The notes beneath the pieces are model-generated. The model had not been told where the DNA came from. It saw only the letters and a program-made list of their open reading frames with translations, and made no database searches. Positions 26,848-34,692 of a DNA stretch of 64,000 nt are shown here, one piece after another. Origin of the DNA: an uncultured Chloroflexota bacterium (GTDB lineage: Bacteria; Chloroflexota; Anaerolineae; Aggregatilineales; Phototrophicaceae); assembly GCA_937974245.1 (NCBI GenBank), contig CALJKV010000040.1:1-64000 (forward strand). Reading direction: 5' to 3'. The stretch's first letter is position 1; each line of letters opens with the position of its first letter. The translations under genes were made by a program, and so were the position numbers.

Positions 26848-26873
26848 GGGGACAGGGTAATATCCCCTGCCCC
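26848..26873 (-). terminator. Stem-loop after the Cys-rich protein gene
   Basis: GGGGCAGGG pairs with CCCTGTCCCC (one bulged base) around GATATTA on the minus strand, between the Cys-rich protein gene and the next radical SAM gene. No T-run follows, so partial attenuation or 3' protection is likelier than full termination. It would let the substrate protein be made in excess over the enzymes. Confidence 0.55.
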
Positions 26874-26928
26874 ATTGGATATCACATATCGTTTCGCAGA
26901 GCGCAGCAGTATGCGCCCCAGCCTGATG

Positions 26929-27711
26929 CTAATTGGGATACCAGTAATGGACGGTGTTGCAACTGCAATTATTGCCTGCACAGCTACACACCCCATCACA
27001 ACCGCAGTTGCCAACACAGGTACAGCTTGGCGCAACACAATTACAAATACAGGTTGCGCCGGCTGGAATCGGTGATCCACACGGCAGCCAGCGTGTTACA
27101 CCACGAACCGTATAGGTGCTGGCCTCGACTTCAGCCGGTGGTGCTCCGGGTTCCCCTGTTGGCGGCACTGGCCCGACCGTGGATGTCTCACGCGGCGCTG
27201 AAGTCACGATTGGGGGTGTAGGCGATACACCAACTTCCAGGCAGTCACCCCGGGTGGTCACGTCTTCATCGGCCACCCATGCCTGCTCGATTTTTGGAAG
27301 TTCAATCTGCCACCACAGGTTGCCATCACGGTCTTCACCTTGCCCGATAACCAGGATATCTTCATCCTGTGGCATGAAAAGGCGAATACCTCGATTACGC
27401 CCAGGCCCAACATGCACCGAAACATCATCTCGATCAGTGCGAATTGTGCAGGGGCGTGGCGTGGGCGTGCGTGATGGTGTCCGAGTCGGCGTCGGTGAAG
27501 GTGTGCGACTCGCAGACTGTGCCTGGACATTTTGAACCTGCCCACCAACAGTGGAAATCAATACTGCGCCCGCTGTTGCCACCCCAGCCACTTCGATAAA
27601 TTCGCGCCGGGTGAAATGGACACCTTCTTTGCCCTGGCTAACCACATAGACCTCCGGTTGTTCTTCAGTGCCAGAGTCGGGAATAGTGGGGTCTTTATTA
27701 TCTTTATCCAT
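26929..27711 (-). CDS. Tat-exported SH3/Cys-rich protein, candidate radical SAM substrate
   Basis: A 260-residue protein with four parts. (1) An acidic leader of about 30 residues and a twin-arginine signal (HFTRREFIE, Arg35-Arg36) with hydrophobic core VAGVATAGAVLIS. (2) A Thr/Pro/Arg-rich linker (67-87). (3) A bacterial SH3-like domain (about 88-160) with LWWQIELP and AWVADED. (4) A Pro/Thr linker, then a tail (198-260) with 12 Cys at 211, 221, 223, 225, 230, 232, 236, 238, 242, 244, 249 and 251, mostly as CxC pairs, ending HYWYPN. ATG 27711 is chosen over the GTG at 27747 because AAAGGA lies about nine bases before it. Five radical SAM genes surround it. It may be the modified product; a metal-binding surface protein is the alternative. 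Confidence 0.8.
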   Translation of the reverse strand: MDKDNKDPTIPDSGTEEQPEVYVVSQGKEGVHFTRREFIEVAGVATAGAVLISTVGGQVQNVQAQSASRTPSPTPTRTPSRTPTPRPCTIRTDRDDVSVHVGPGRNRGIRLFMPQDEDILVIGQGEDRDGNLWWQIELPKIEQAWVADEDVTTRGDCLEVGVSPTPPIVTSAPRETSTVGPVPPTGEPGAPPAEVEASTYTVRGVTRWLPCGSPIPAGATCICNCVAPSCTCVGNCGCDGVCSCAGNNCSCNTVHYWYPN

Positions 27712-27751
27712 AACCTCAAATCCTTTCAATGATGACGGAAACTGCACTAGG

Positions 27752-27769
27752 GCGCCCCTATCGGGACGC
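27752..27769 (-). terminator. Stem-loop before the Cys-rich protein gene
   Basis: GCGTCCC pairs with GGGGCGC (one G-U) around GATA on the minus strand, between the stop of the upstream radical SAM gene and the start of the Cys-rich protein gene. With the stem-loop at 26848-26873 it brackets that gene in the message, as a processing or stability element would. Confidence 0.45.
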
Positions 27770-27801
27770 TTCTAACCGAATAATCAGCGCGGTGAAATGG
27801 C

Positions 27802-28821
27802 CTACCCCTGGCCGGGGATAGACAGAATTGATGTCGGCACTTCCAGCCGGATAGCCGGATGTTGAAAACGACGCAGCGTCACCGCCAGGCATCCCCCGCT
27901 GCACACGCCATTTTGTTTATGGAGACAGGTCGAACATTCTTTATAAATTCCTGCACTTCGATAGATGCGCGTCTGACGCGAGAGTTGCTCACGCATCTGC
28001 CCCGCATCCATCCCCGAACCTGCGGGAAGCGCCACTTTCCCAGTCAGGGGGAAGCAGTGAATCGCTTCACCGGTGATAGCAAGATCGAGAATTGGATTGC
28101 AGTGTGCCTCGAACAGCGTGCCAGCCTGTTCCAGAACCTTCAGATCAGCCTCGGAAAACATGCAGCGCACAAATCCACAGTCAAAATCCAGCCGAATTCC
28201 CTGCGCCATAGCGTTCCGGGCAAATTCGACCAGCCGGCTAGCGACAAAAGGATATTGTTTCGGGTGCAGGTAGGCGTTTTGTCCATCCAGAATGGGCTGG
28301 GCCAGTCCAACGCGGATAGCACGCTGGCAGCCGGTCTCCTCAATAAGAGGTACCAAAAAGTCCAGTTGGAAGCGAGGCGAATAAATGTTGAATCCAAGCT
28401 GCACACGCTGACCGAGCCGCGCGATAGTTGACCGGCGCTGCGTCATTTCCTGCTCATCCGGTTGGTCACTATGGCGGGTAGCATTGATATTCACCAGAAC
28501 AGTGCAATCGCCGGGTGGGAGAGACTCCAAACAGACCAGCGCTCGTTCTGACATCAGCCCGTGTGAGAAGACCACAATAGACTTGCCGCGTACGCGTGCC
28601 CGTTCTACCAGCTCGGTGAAGCGCGGATGGAGCGTTGGTTCGCCGCCAATCAAGCGGACTTCGGGAATGCCGGAAGCATCCAGAAAATCCAGCCGGGCTT
28701 CAAAATCCTCAGGGGAGATAAAGATGGACTCGGTGTGTGTGCGAGCGTTTTCCAGGAATTGGCTCGCAAAACAGTAGGGGCACTTCAGGTTACACACTTC
28801 GGAGATCACAATATTAGCCAT
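27802..28821 (-). CDS. Radical SAM protein with short SPASM-like C-terminus
   Basis: A 339-residue protein. The radical SAM motif is at the very N-terminus: CNLKCPYC (Cys10, Cys14, Cys17). It is followed by EVRLIGGEPTLHP and FSHGLM. The C-terminal cluster-binding segment is CSTCLHKQNGVCSGGC, with further Cys in CGFVRC and AHCNP. The start at 28821 is set by CAGGAG seven bases upstream; an upstream in-frame start 18 bases earlier lies inside the preceding gene. Its first codons overlap the PqqD-like gene by eight bases, so the two are translationally coupled. It is smaller than the other maturases of the operon and probably carries out a different step. Confidence 0.85.
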   Translation of the reverse strand: MANIVISEVCNLKCPYCFASQFLENARTHTESIFISPEDFEARLDFLDASGIPEVRLIGGEPTLHPRFTELVERARVRGKSIVVFSHGLMSERALVCLESLPPGDCTVLVNINATRHSDQPDEQEMTQRRSTIARLGQRVQLGFNIYSPRFQLDFLVPLIEETGCQRAIRVGLAQPILDGQNAYLHPKQYPFVASRLVEFARNAMAQGIRLDFDCGFVRCMFSEADLKVLEQAGTLFEAHCNPILDLAITGEAIHCFPLTGKVALPAGSGMDAGQMREQLSRQTRIYRSAGIYKECSTCLHKQNGVCSGGCLAVTLRRFQHPAIRLEVPTSILSIPGQG

Positions 28822-29110
28822 TGTCAATCTCCTGAACATGCAGCAAGCTGGCAGCCTGCCAACCCTGAAGCAATGCCCCTAGATTAGCTTGCGCTTCGGC
28901 CTCAAGTACATTGAGCAGTTCCGCCAGTGTAGTGACCAATTTGGGGTACGAGTAAGCCAGGGTAAGCCATGTCCAGACTACCGCCTCCACGCCGTGCAGG
29001 CTAAAGACGCGACCTCACTGGTCATCAATAATAATCACGCCGCTCCTATCATTGACCCAACGCACATTCGGTGGGGTTACAAGCGTAGTCTGGTCGCTGA
29101 GCCGGTTCAC
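28814..29110 (-). pseudogene. PqqD-like small protein interrupted by an in-frame TGA
   Basis: This gene is not found by ordinary open-frame searches. From GTG 29110, which overlaps the TGA of the upstream radical SAM gene (GTGA), 31 codons read VNRLSDQTTLVTPPNVRWVN and then DRSGVIIIDDQ. An in-frame TGA follows at 29017-29015. The same frame then continues for 66 codons (GRVFSLHGVEAVVWTWL, TLAELLNVLEA, LLQGWQAASLLHVQE) to a TAA at 28816-28814 that overlaps the next radical SAM start. The joined 98-codon product has the PqqD/RRE pattern: a strand pair ending in GRVFSL, an Asn/His-Gly turn, then two helices. Coupling at both ends argues that the whole frame was a gene. Nonsense mutation, sequencing error and UGA recoding are all possible. 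Confidence 0.6.
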
Positions 29111-30480
29111 GAGATGACCTCCGGACACAGCAGTCGGTCATTTGGCTGCCAGACAGCAGCTTCCGCAGCGGCACGGTCAGCAAGCCAGGTGTCCGCCAAT
29201 GTATCCTGCCCGATCTGTCGCAGCAGTCGGGTAACAGTAATCAGGCGTGTCTGGATACACAGATCATCGTACTGGCCGGGTGGTCTGGATGTATCATGGT
29301 TCACATGACAGCCTCCGGCACAGGAGAACCGGCAAAAACAATCGGCACACAGTGGGCGGTTATCCACATTGAGGTCACGGGCATGTTGAATAGAGACGGG
29401 CGATAATTCAAAACCTGACTCACGGAGCCACCCCAATCGCAGGTCTAATCCGCTGCTTTCCCAGTCTTTCTGAAGCAGATAACAGGTATCTACCGCGCCA
29501 TCGGGCGATACAATCAGGGCGTCTTTGCCAACTGGGCAAAAACTTACCCGAGGGGCATATAGGTCGGCAGTGGAAATCACAGTTTCGATGCCGGATTCAG
29601 CCAGGATGCAGGCAGCCTGATCGAAATAGGTCGCAAATTCCCATGGGTTGGGCGGCGCGAAAGCAATATCCGCTGCAACGTGTGAAAGACTCAAGGTTTC
29701 AAAGCACACTGTGCTGGGGCGGAATTCCTGACTAATCCATTCTGCGATCTCTGGCAGGCGTACTACGGTTTCAGCGGTCACACAGGCGCGGATAACCAGT
29801 TCAACCGGCCCTTCCGAGAGGATTTTCGCATTCCGAATGATGATGTCAGATAGTGGGGCGCCGTTGATGCCAGGGCGATGACGGTCTTGAATATCCGGTG
29901 TGCCATCCAGTGAGAGCACAATCGTGCTGAAATGTTCGGCAATCCACTGGCAGCGATTGGTGTTATATAAGCCGTTGGTGGTAGCCTCGAAATTGACCGT
30001 CATTCCGTATTCTTCTGCACGCATGTTAGCGTAGCCAACCACAAAATGGATCACATGATCAGCAACAAACGGTTCGCCACCAAAAAAATGCACAGCCGCC
30101 TGGGTGGTTGTAGAATCGCGCAGCATATCAAAATAGGCATCAACCGCCCGGCGAGCGGTATGGAAAGTCATCATCGGGCTGTCTTGTTTGAGAGCAGCAA
30201 AATCACAGTAGGAACAGGCCATGTTGCAGCCACGAGTAGGGATAATACCCAGAAATACCGGGGTATCCAGAGGGCCGGTGCGCTTTGAGGGTGGGACTGG
30301 TTGCTTGACCAGCTGGTCTACAATGGGTTGTAAGACAGGCGGTGGTAATTGGGATTTTTGCAGACTGTCGCGGATACTATACAGCGCTGCCTGATTGACT
30401 AGCGCTGTGAACTGGTGCAAGGGAGCATACAGTAAAACCTTATTGCCTATTGGTATAGAAAAAACATTTGCAAAAGACAA
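29107..30480 (-). CDS. Radical SAM/SPASM peptide-maturase-like protein
   Basis: A 457-residue protein and the first gene of the radical SAM operon. After about 75 N-terminal residues comes CNMACSYC (Cys85, Cys89, Cys92) in IIPTRGCNMACSYCDFAA, then FFGGEPFVADH, ATTNGL and LSLDGTPDIQ. The SPASM domain has CPVGKDALIVSPDGAVDTCY and CADCFCRFSCAGGC, with a last Cys in DDLCIQ. The start is a TTG with AAGGA nine bases upstream; no ATG is available for a full-length product. A promoter and a 14-bp palindrome lie about 170-220 bases upstream. Its stop overlaps the GTG of the PqqD-like gene. Confidence 0.88.
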   Translation of the reverse strand: MSFANVFSIPIGNKVLLYAPLHQFTALVNQAALYSIRDSLQKSQLPPPVLQPIVDQLVKQPVPPSKRTGPLDTPVFLGIIPTRGCNMACSYCDFAALKQDSPMMTFHTARRAVDAYFDMLRDSTTTQAAVHFFGGEPFVADHVIHFVVGYANMRAEEYGMTVNFEATTNGLYNTNRCQWIAEHFSTIVLSLDGTPDIQDRHRPGINGAPLSDIIIRNAKILSEGPVELVIRACVTAETVVRLPEIAEWISQEFRPSTVCFETLSLSHVAADIAFAPPNPWEFATYFDQAACILAESGIETVISTADLYAPRVSFCPVGKDALIVSPDGAVDTCYLLQKDWESSGLDLRLGWLRESGFELSPVSIQHARDLNVDNRPLCADCFCRFSCAGGCHVNHDTSRPPGQYDDLCIQTRLITVTRLLRQIGQDTLADTWLADRAAAEAAVWQPNDRLLCPEVIS

Positions 30481-30658
30481 TATCGATTTTCCTTATAGCT
30501 CACAAATCAAGAAGCAGATAATCCCTGTCTTTTTGAACGACGACAATCAATACCGAAAAAAACGAGATATTACATCCCGGATCATTCATACGTGCATATA
30601 GTGAGACACAAACACGACACATCCCAATTTATCGCCAGAAGTGCTCCTCACTTCAATA

Positions 30659-30700
30659 AATATAGTCTTTAATGGGATTATGTAAAGTGATAATTATCAC
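30659..30700 (-). promoter_or_regulatory. Promoter and palindromic operator of the radical SAM operon
   Basis: On the minus strand a perfect 14-bp palindrome, GTGATAATTATCAC (30700-30687), directly abuts a -35 TTTACA (30686-30681). A 16-base spacer and a -10 TATATT (30664-30659) follow. The arrangement looks like a regulated sigma-70-type promoter. A small hairpin (GAAGTG/CACTTC, 30638-30654) with AGGAG in its loop lies at the expected start of the roughly 170-base leader. The rest of the 30481-30820 gap is AT-rich with no gene. Confidence 0.5.
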
Positions 30701-30820
30701 CCTTTAGCCTGACGTTTAGCAGCAGGCATTGTGGGAACGTCGCGGCCCGAAGTCCGTTCATGATAAGCAACATATCGGGAGATACGCCGTTGATGCCGAC
30801 TGCGACGTGCTGAAGACTGA

Positions 30821-32020
30821 TTACATGACGACTCCCTGATCTTTCAACCTTTTGATCTGCGCCATATCGTAATACAGCTCATGCAATACATCGGTTGTAT
30901 GTTCTCCCAGGCGTGGCGGGGGCATTCTGTAGACCAACGGCGTTTCTGACAGATGTATCGGTGTAGCGATGGATTTCACCATACCAAGCATAGGATGTTC
31001 CAGTTGGACGATCATCCCACGCTCGATCAGGTGTTCATCGCTGAGCGCCTGGTCAATCGTATTAATCCGTCCGGCAGGAACACCGGATGCCCGCAGTTCA
31101 GACAGCCACTCGTCCGCCGGGCGGGTCTTGATAATCTGCCGAACAATCGGCATTAAAGTTTCATGGTGCTGGACGCGGTTGGCGTTCTCAACAAAGCGTG
31201 AATCAGTCGCCAGATCGTCACGCCCCACCAGCTTGCAGAAAGACTGCCAGACATTATCTGACCCCACTCCCAGAATAAACCAATCACCATCAGACCCCTG
31301 AACCGCTTCGTAGGGTGTAATCTGCGGATGCCGGTTGCCCATGCGCTGGGGATTCTTGCCCGTTGCGAAGTATTCACCTGCATAGTTATCTAACCAGGTG
31401 ATCTGCCCTTCTTGCAGCGATTGGTCGAGGAACTGCCCCTTGCCGGTCTGCTGCCGAGCATAGAGCGCAGAGAGTATGCCAATTAAGGTGAACAAACCAC
31501 ACGTCAAATCCGCGATGGGACTCAGAAAACGCATGGGGGCGCCACTGACTTCTCCCGTGAGTGACATTGTGCCCGATTCGGCCTGCGCCACCAGGTCATA
31601 ACCCGGCTGGTCAGCGCGCGGGCCGGTCCGCCCGTATCCGCTGATAGACGCATAGATCAGGCGCGGATTGAGTTTGCCGAGCGTGTCATAATCCATCCCG
31701 TATTTCTGTAGTGAACGGCGGGTGGCAATATTGGTGATGAACACATCGGCGGATTCCACCAGTTGGCGCAGAATAGCCTGCCCCTCATCGGCGGCAATAT
31801 CCAGCGCAATGCCCCGCTTATTCCGATTCACAGCCAGATAATAGGTGCTCTGATCCTGAATATAAGGCGGCCCCCACTGCCGTGATTGGTCGCCAACGCC
31901 GGGGCGTTCTATTTTGATGACATCCGCGCCAAGATCACCGAGCATCATCCCGCAGTATGGCCCGGCCAGAGCCTGAGTCTGGTCAATCACGCGGATTCCG
32001 GATAAAGGTGCGTTTTCCAT
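30821..32020 (-). CDS. Family III CoA-transferase (CaiB/BaiF)
   Basis: A 399-residue CoA-transferase of the CaiB/formyl-CoA transferase family. It starts PLSGIRVIDQTQALAGPYC, has DVIKIERPG, and has the catalytic Asp in SPIADLTCG (about residue 173). YDLVAQAESGTMSLTG precedes it and the C-terminal PRLGEHTTDVL is standard. The enzyme moves CoA between carboxylic acids. It is the last gene of the long catabolic operon, 12 bases after the transporter gene. It could activate the acid formed by the aldehyde dehydrogenase of the same operon; that is inference. AAGGAAG lies before the ATG. Confidence 0.9.
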   Translation of the reverse strand: MENAPLSGIRVIDQTQALAGPYCGMMLGDLGADVIKIERPGVGDQSRQWGPPYIQDQSTYYLAVNRNKRGIALDIAADEGQAILRQLVESADVFITNIATRRSLQKYGMDYDTLGKLNPRLIYASISGYGRTGPRADQPGYDLVAQAESGTMSLTGEVSGAPMRFLSPIADLTCGLFTLIGILSALYARQQTGKGQFLDQSLQEGQITWLDNYAGEYFATGKNPQRMGNRHPQITPYEAVQGSDGDWFILGVGSDNVWQSFCKLVGRDDLATDSRFVENANRVQHHETLMPIVRQIIKTRPADEWLSELRASGVPAGRINTIDQALSDEHLIERGMIVQLEHPMLGMVKSIATPIHLSETPLVYRMPPPRLGEHTTDVLHELYYDMAQIKRLKDQGVVM

Positions 32021-32032
32021 TTTGATTCTTCC

Positions 32033-33244
32033 TTATAGTCGGGACTGTCTGTTTTTCATCCATGTCATCAAAGCTACGGTGACGGCAGCCAGCGTACAGG
32101 CCATCCACAGGTAAAAGACTGCCGTCCAACCGGAACGCTCCGCCAATGAGCCTACCACTGTCCCCGCCAGGCCACCCGCGATACTCCATACGGCGGTTAT
32201 CAACCCACCGGCGGAGGACACACGCTCCTGGGAGACGAGCAGCATCGGTATGGTCGTGAGCGATAAAGCCGCTATCCCGCTTGCCAGCATCACCGCGCCC
32301 AGCAGTGCGACAAACTGAATCAATGCCGAGGTTGCGCTGCTAACCCACAAGCAGATGAACAACCCCAGCAGTACCTGGACAAGGGTCATGAATATGCTGG
32401 ACTGCCGCGCCAGGAGCCGCCCGGAAAGCAGCATACCGGGTATGCCCACCAGCGGTATCAGGGCCGTCAATATGCTGTTGATCGTATCCGGCAGAAAGTC
32501 GCTGCTCTGGATGAAAGTCGGCAACCAGATGAGAAACCCGATGTAAACGAACCCGGTGGAGGCCGCAATCAGCAGTGCCGGGAAGAGCCGCCGGACATCT
32601 GTAAATATGGCGGTCAGGCTGGACCGCTGGGGGACGACACTTTCGCGCCCGGCATCCAGTCCGGTTGAACGCCAGAAAAGCGCAACACCTAACAGGATTA
32701 CTCCCGGCACGACAAATGCCAGGCGAAAACCACCCAGGGCGATCAACAGCGCCGACAGCCCCCAGGCAACCGACGTCCCAACCTGAAAACTCATTGAGAA
32801 AAACGTCGAAATACGGCGCTTCTGGCCGCCTGTGATATGCGAGGACAGAATACGCAGCATCGGCCCCCATCCCATTGACTGCGCGAAGCCATTCACGCCC
32901 CACAACACGATCATCATGCCCAGGGATGACTGCAAGGCGAAGCCGATATTGGCGGCGGCGACCAACAGTAAACCGGCAAGCACAACCCGGTGCGGTCTGA
33001 CCAGGCTGCCAAGCTGCCCATTAATAACCTGCCCGGCGGCGTAGCACCAGAAAAATACGTTGCCAAGGATTCCCACTTCCCCCAGGCCGATTTTCAACGA
33101 CTCAGCAATCGCAGGCAGCGCCGGGCTAAGATTCAAACGACCCAGATAAAAGGCCGCGTATATCCCCCACATAATCGCCACATTCGTGACTTGCTGTGCT
33201 GAGAGTGTGTCGTCGGTGACATCAGGTCGGGAAGACCCCATCAT
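32033..33244 (-). CDS. MFS transporter, organophosphate/anion (OPA)-like
   Basis: A 403-residue major facilitator with about 12 membrane segments. The N-terminal IMWGIYAAFYLGRLNLSPALPAI and the loop WGVNGFAQSMGWGPMLRILS resemble GlpT/UhpT-type OPA carriers, which exchange organic phosphates, and related sulfonate or carboxylate carriers. Its first ATG overlaps the stop of the isomerase gene. As a second transport system beside the ABC importer, it could export or import an acid or phosphorylated intermediate of the pathway. The substrate is not evident. Confidence 0.82.
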   Translation of the reverse strand: MMGSSRPDVTDDTLSAQQVTNVAIMWGIYAAFYLGRLNLSPALPAIAESLKIGLGEVGILGNVFFWCYAAGQVINGQLGSLVRPHRVVLAGLLLVAAANIGFALQSSLGMMIVLWGVNGFAQSMGWGPMLRILSSHITGGQKRRISTFFSMSFQVGTSVAWGLSALLIALGGFRLAFVVPGVILLGVALFWRSTGLDAGRESVVPQRSSLTAIFTDVRRLFPALLIAASTGFVYIGFLIWLPTFIQSSDFLPDTINSILTALIPLVGIPGMLLSGRLLARQSSIFMTLVQVLLGLFICLWVSSATSALIQFVALLGAVMLASGIAALSLTTIPMLLVSQERVSSAGGLITAVWSIAGGLAGTVVGSLAERSGWTAVFYLWMACTLAAVTVALMTWMKNRQSRL

Positions 33245-34692
33245 ACGTTTACGCCGTCAAGCTGAAGATAGTCGGCATATGGGACACGTTCAACGAGGCG
33301 CAGTTTTTTCCAGGCCGCAAATTCCATCAGTTCGTCGGTTATGTCGCCAATCCCAACTGCGAAATGATGTTCATGCCCGCGCACTGTCAGCGTATTAATT
33401 AAATCCCAGGGTTCGATAACGGCCTTATTGAGTTCAAACCGATCAAACCAGCCACGTGTGCCGTCAAAACCCTTGAGTTCATGCTCGATAATGCTGGCAC
33501 GCAGCACCAACACGCTGGAACCATCGTCGCCCAGATAGGTGATGGTCGTATCCTCCTGCGGCGCGAAAATCAGGTCCCCAGCGACACCATAGGGGGCGTC
33601 ACCCGAGTGACGGCCCAGCATGACATGATCCACCCATTTAATGCCGTCGTCGTTGGCAAAGTGGCGCGGCGTCACCCCGCAATGGAACATCATCATGCTG
33701 CGTGTCCGGGGATCGAGTGCTGCCATGTCCAGCAACGTTGACGATTGGCTGCTGCCGTTCAGTACGTTCAGGAGATACATGCTGATAGCGCCCTGCAAGT
33801 CACCTTCGCAGGACACGGCGATACCGTCCTCACTGCCCAGCCAGCTATACGCCATACACGGGACAATCCGGTATAGTTCCTGGATTTTTGACCAGCACTG
33901 TACTGCCAGGGCGTCATAACCATGTTCTTCAGTCATTTCCTTGAGTGCCAGGTAGACGCGTGTCACCCGTTCAAACGCCACATCTGAACTGACGGTCACA
34001 GAGACAGCAGCGGAGCGCATCGCTTTCGCGATGGCAGCGACAGCGGCGGGTTGCTGGGCTTCGGCCCGGCGCACCAGTTCGGCCATTTCGTGTTCGCCGA
34101 CCCGCAAGCCGAGCCGTTCGTTCAGGCGGCGCGGATCCACCAGCATGTTGTGGAAACCGGGTGATACCCCACCGATCCAGCCAACACGGGCGTTTTCCAT
34201 GTTTTTAACTGCGGTCAGCGCCCGGACGGTAATGCTGAAGCGGCGCATGAACATCTCCGAATCGGCATGGTCATAGAACCACTTGAACGGGATGTCCCGG
34301 TGGCGCAGATACCGCTTGAGAATACTGGCGTGCTCATTGAGAGCAACCAGCGAGTGAAGCTGTACCTCTCCTTCCAGCGACGGATCGGGCAGCGACCATA
34401 AACCAATGCGCGGGGCCACATCCACCAGCGGCAGGAGTTGGTCACCGATGCTGATTGATGTATTCTGGATCAACAGGAAATCAATATGCTGATCTTTGAG
34501 CCAGTTGGCGACCTGTAGGGCGTCGGCTTCGCTGGCAACGATGGTTTCAACCGGCACGAACACAAAGTCCCATGCCTCGGCGAGCTTTTGCAGTCCGTCA
34601 ATACTGCGCTTACGGTAATCCAGTCTCTCCGCAAAATAGGCCGGCAGGGACAGCCCGACATACGCAACCCGCAGCTTATGCTTCGCCATCAT
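33241..34692 (-). CDS. L-fucose isomerase-like sugar isomerase
   Basis: A 483-residue protein of the fucose/arabinose isomerase fold. Blocks are VGWIGGVSPGFHNMLVD, ALAVQCWSKIQE, and the metal-site region VSCEGDLQGAISMYLL (with its Glu). HCGVTPRHFAND and the C-terminal GHEHHFAVGIGD supply the usual Glu, Asp and His ligands. Such enzymes interconvert aldoses and ketoses. The gene overlaps dhaL upstream by 17 bases and the transporter downstream. With the kinase pair and a class I aldolase it suggests a fucose-pathway-like route from aldose to ketose 1-phosphate to triose fragments. The exact sugar is unknown. Confidence 0.82.
   Translation of the reverse strand: MMAKHKLRVAYVGLSLPAYFAERLDYRKRSIDGLQKLAEAWDFVFVPVETIVASEADALQVANWLKDQHIDFLLIQNTSISIGDQLLPLVDVAPRIGLWSLPDPSLEGEVQLHSLVALNEHASILKRYLRHRDIPFKWFYDHADSEMFMRRFSITVRALTAVKNMENARVGWIGGVSPGFHNMLVDPRRLNERLGLRVGEHEMAELVRRAEAQQPAAVAAIAKAMRSAAVSVTVSSDVAFERVTRVYLALKEMTEEHGYDALAVQCWSKIQELYRIVPCMAYSWLGSEDGIAVSCEGDLQGAISMYLLNVLNGSSQSSTLLDMAALDPRTRSMMMFHCGVTPRHFANDDGIKWVDHVMLGRHSGDAPYGVAGDLIFAPQEDTTITYLGDDGSSVLVLRASIIEHELKGFDGTRGWFDRFELNKAVIEPWDLINTLTVRGHEHHFAVGIGDITDELMEFAAWKKLRLVERVPYADYLQLDGVNV

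Noticed and set aside
27116..27535. Plus-strand open frame opposite the Cys-rich protein gene
   Set aside because: It is the antisense shadow of a Pro/Thr/Ser-rich coding region, with low-complexity composition and no plausible start.
28984..29017. Selenocysteine insertion at the in-frame TGA
   Set aside because: The stem-loop after the TGA is imperfect and no sel genes are in the window; mutation or sequencing error is simpler. Kept only as an option in the finding.
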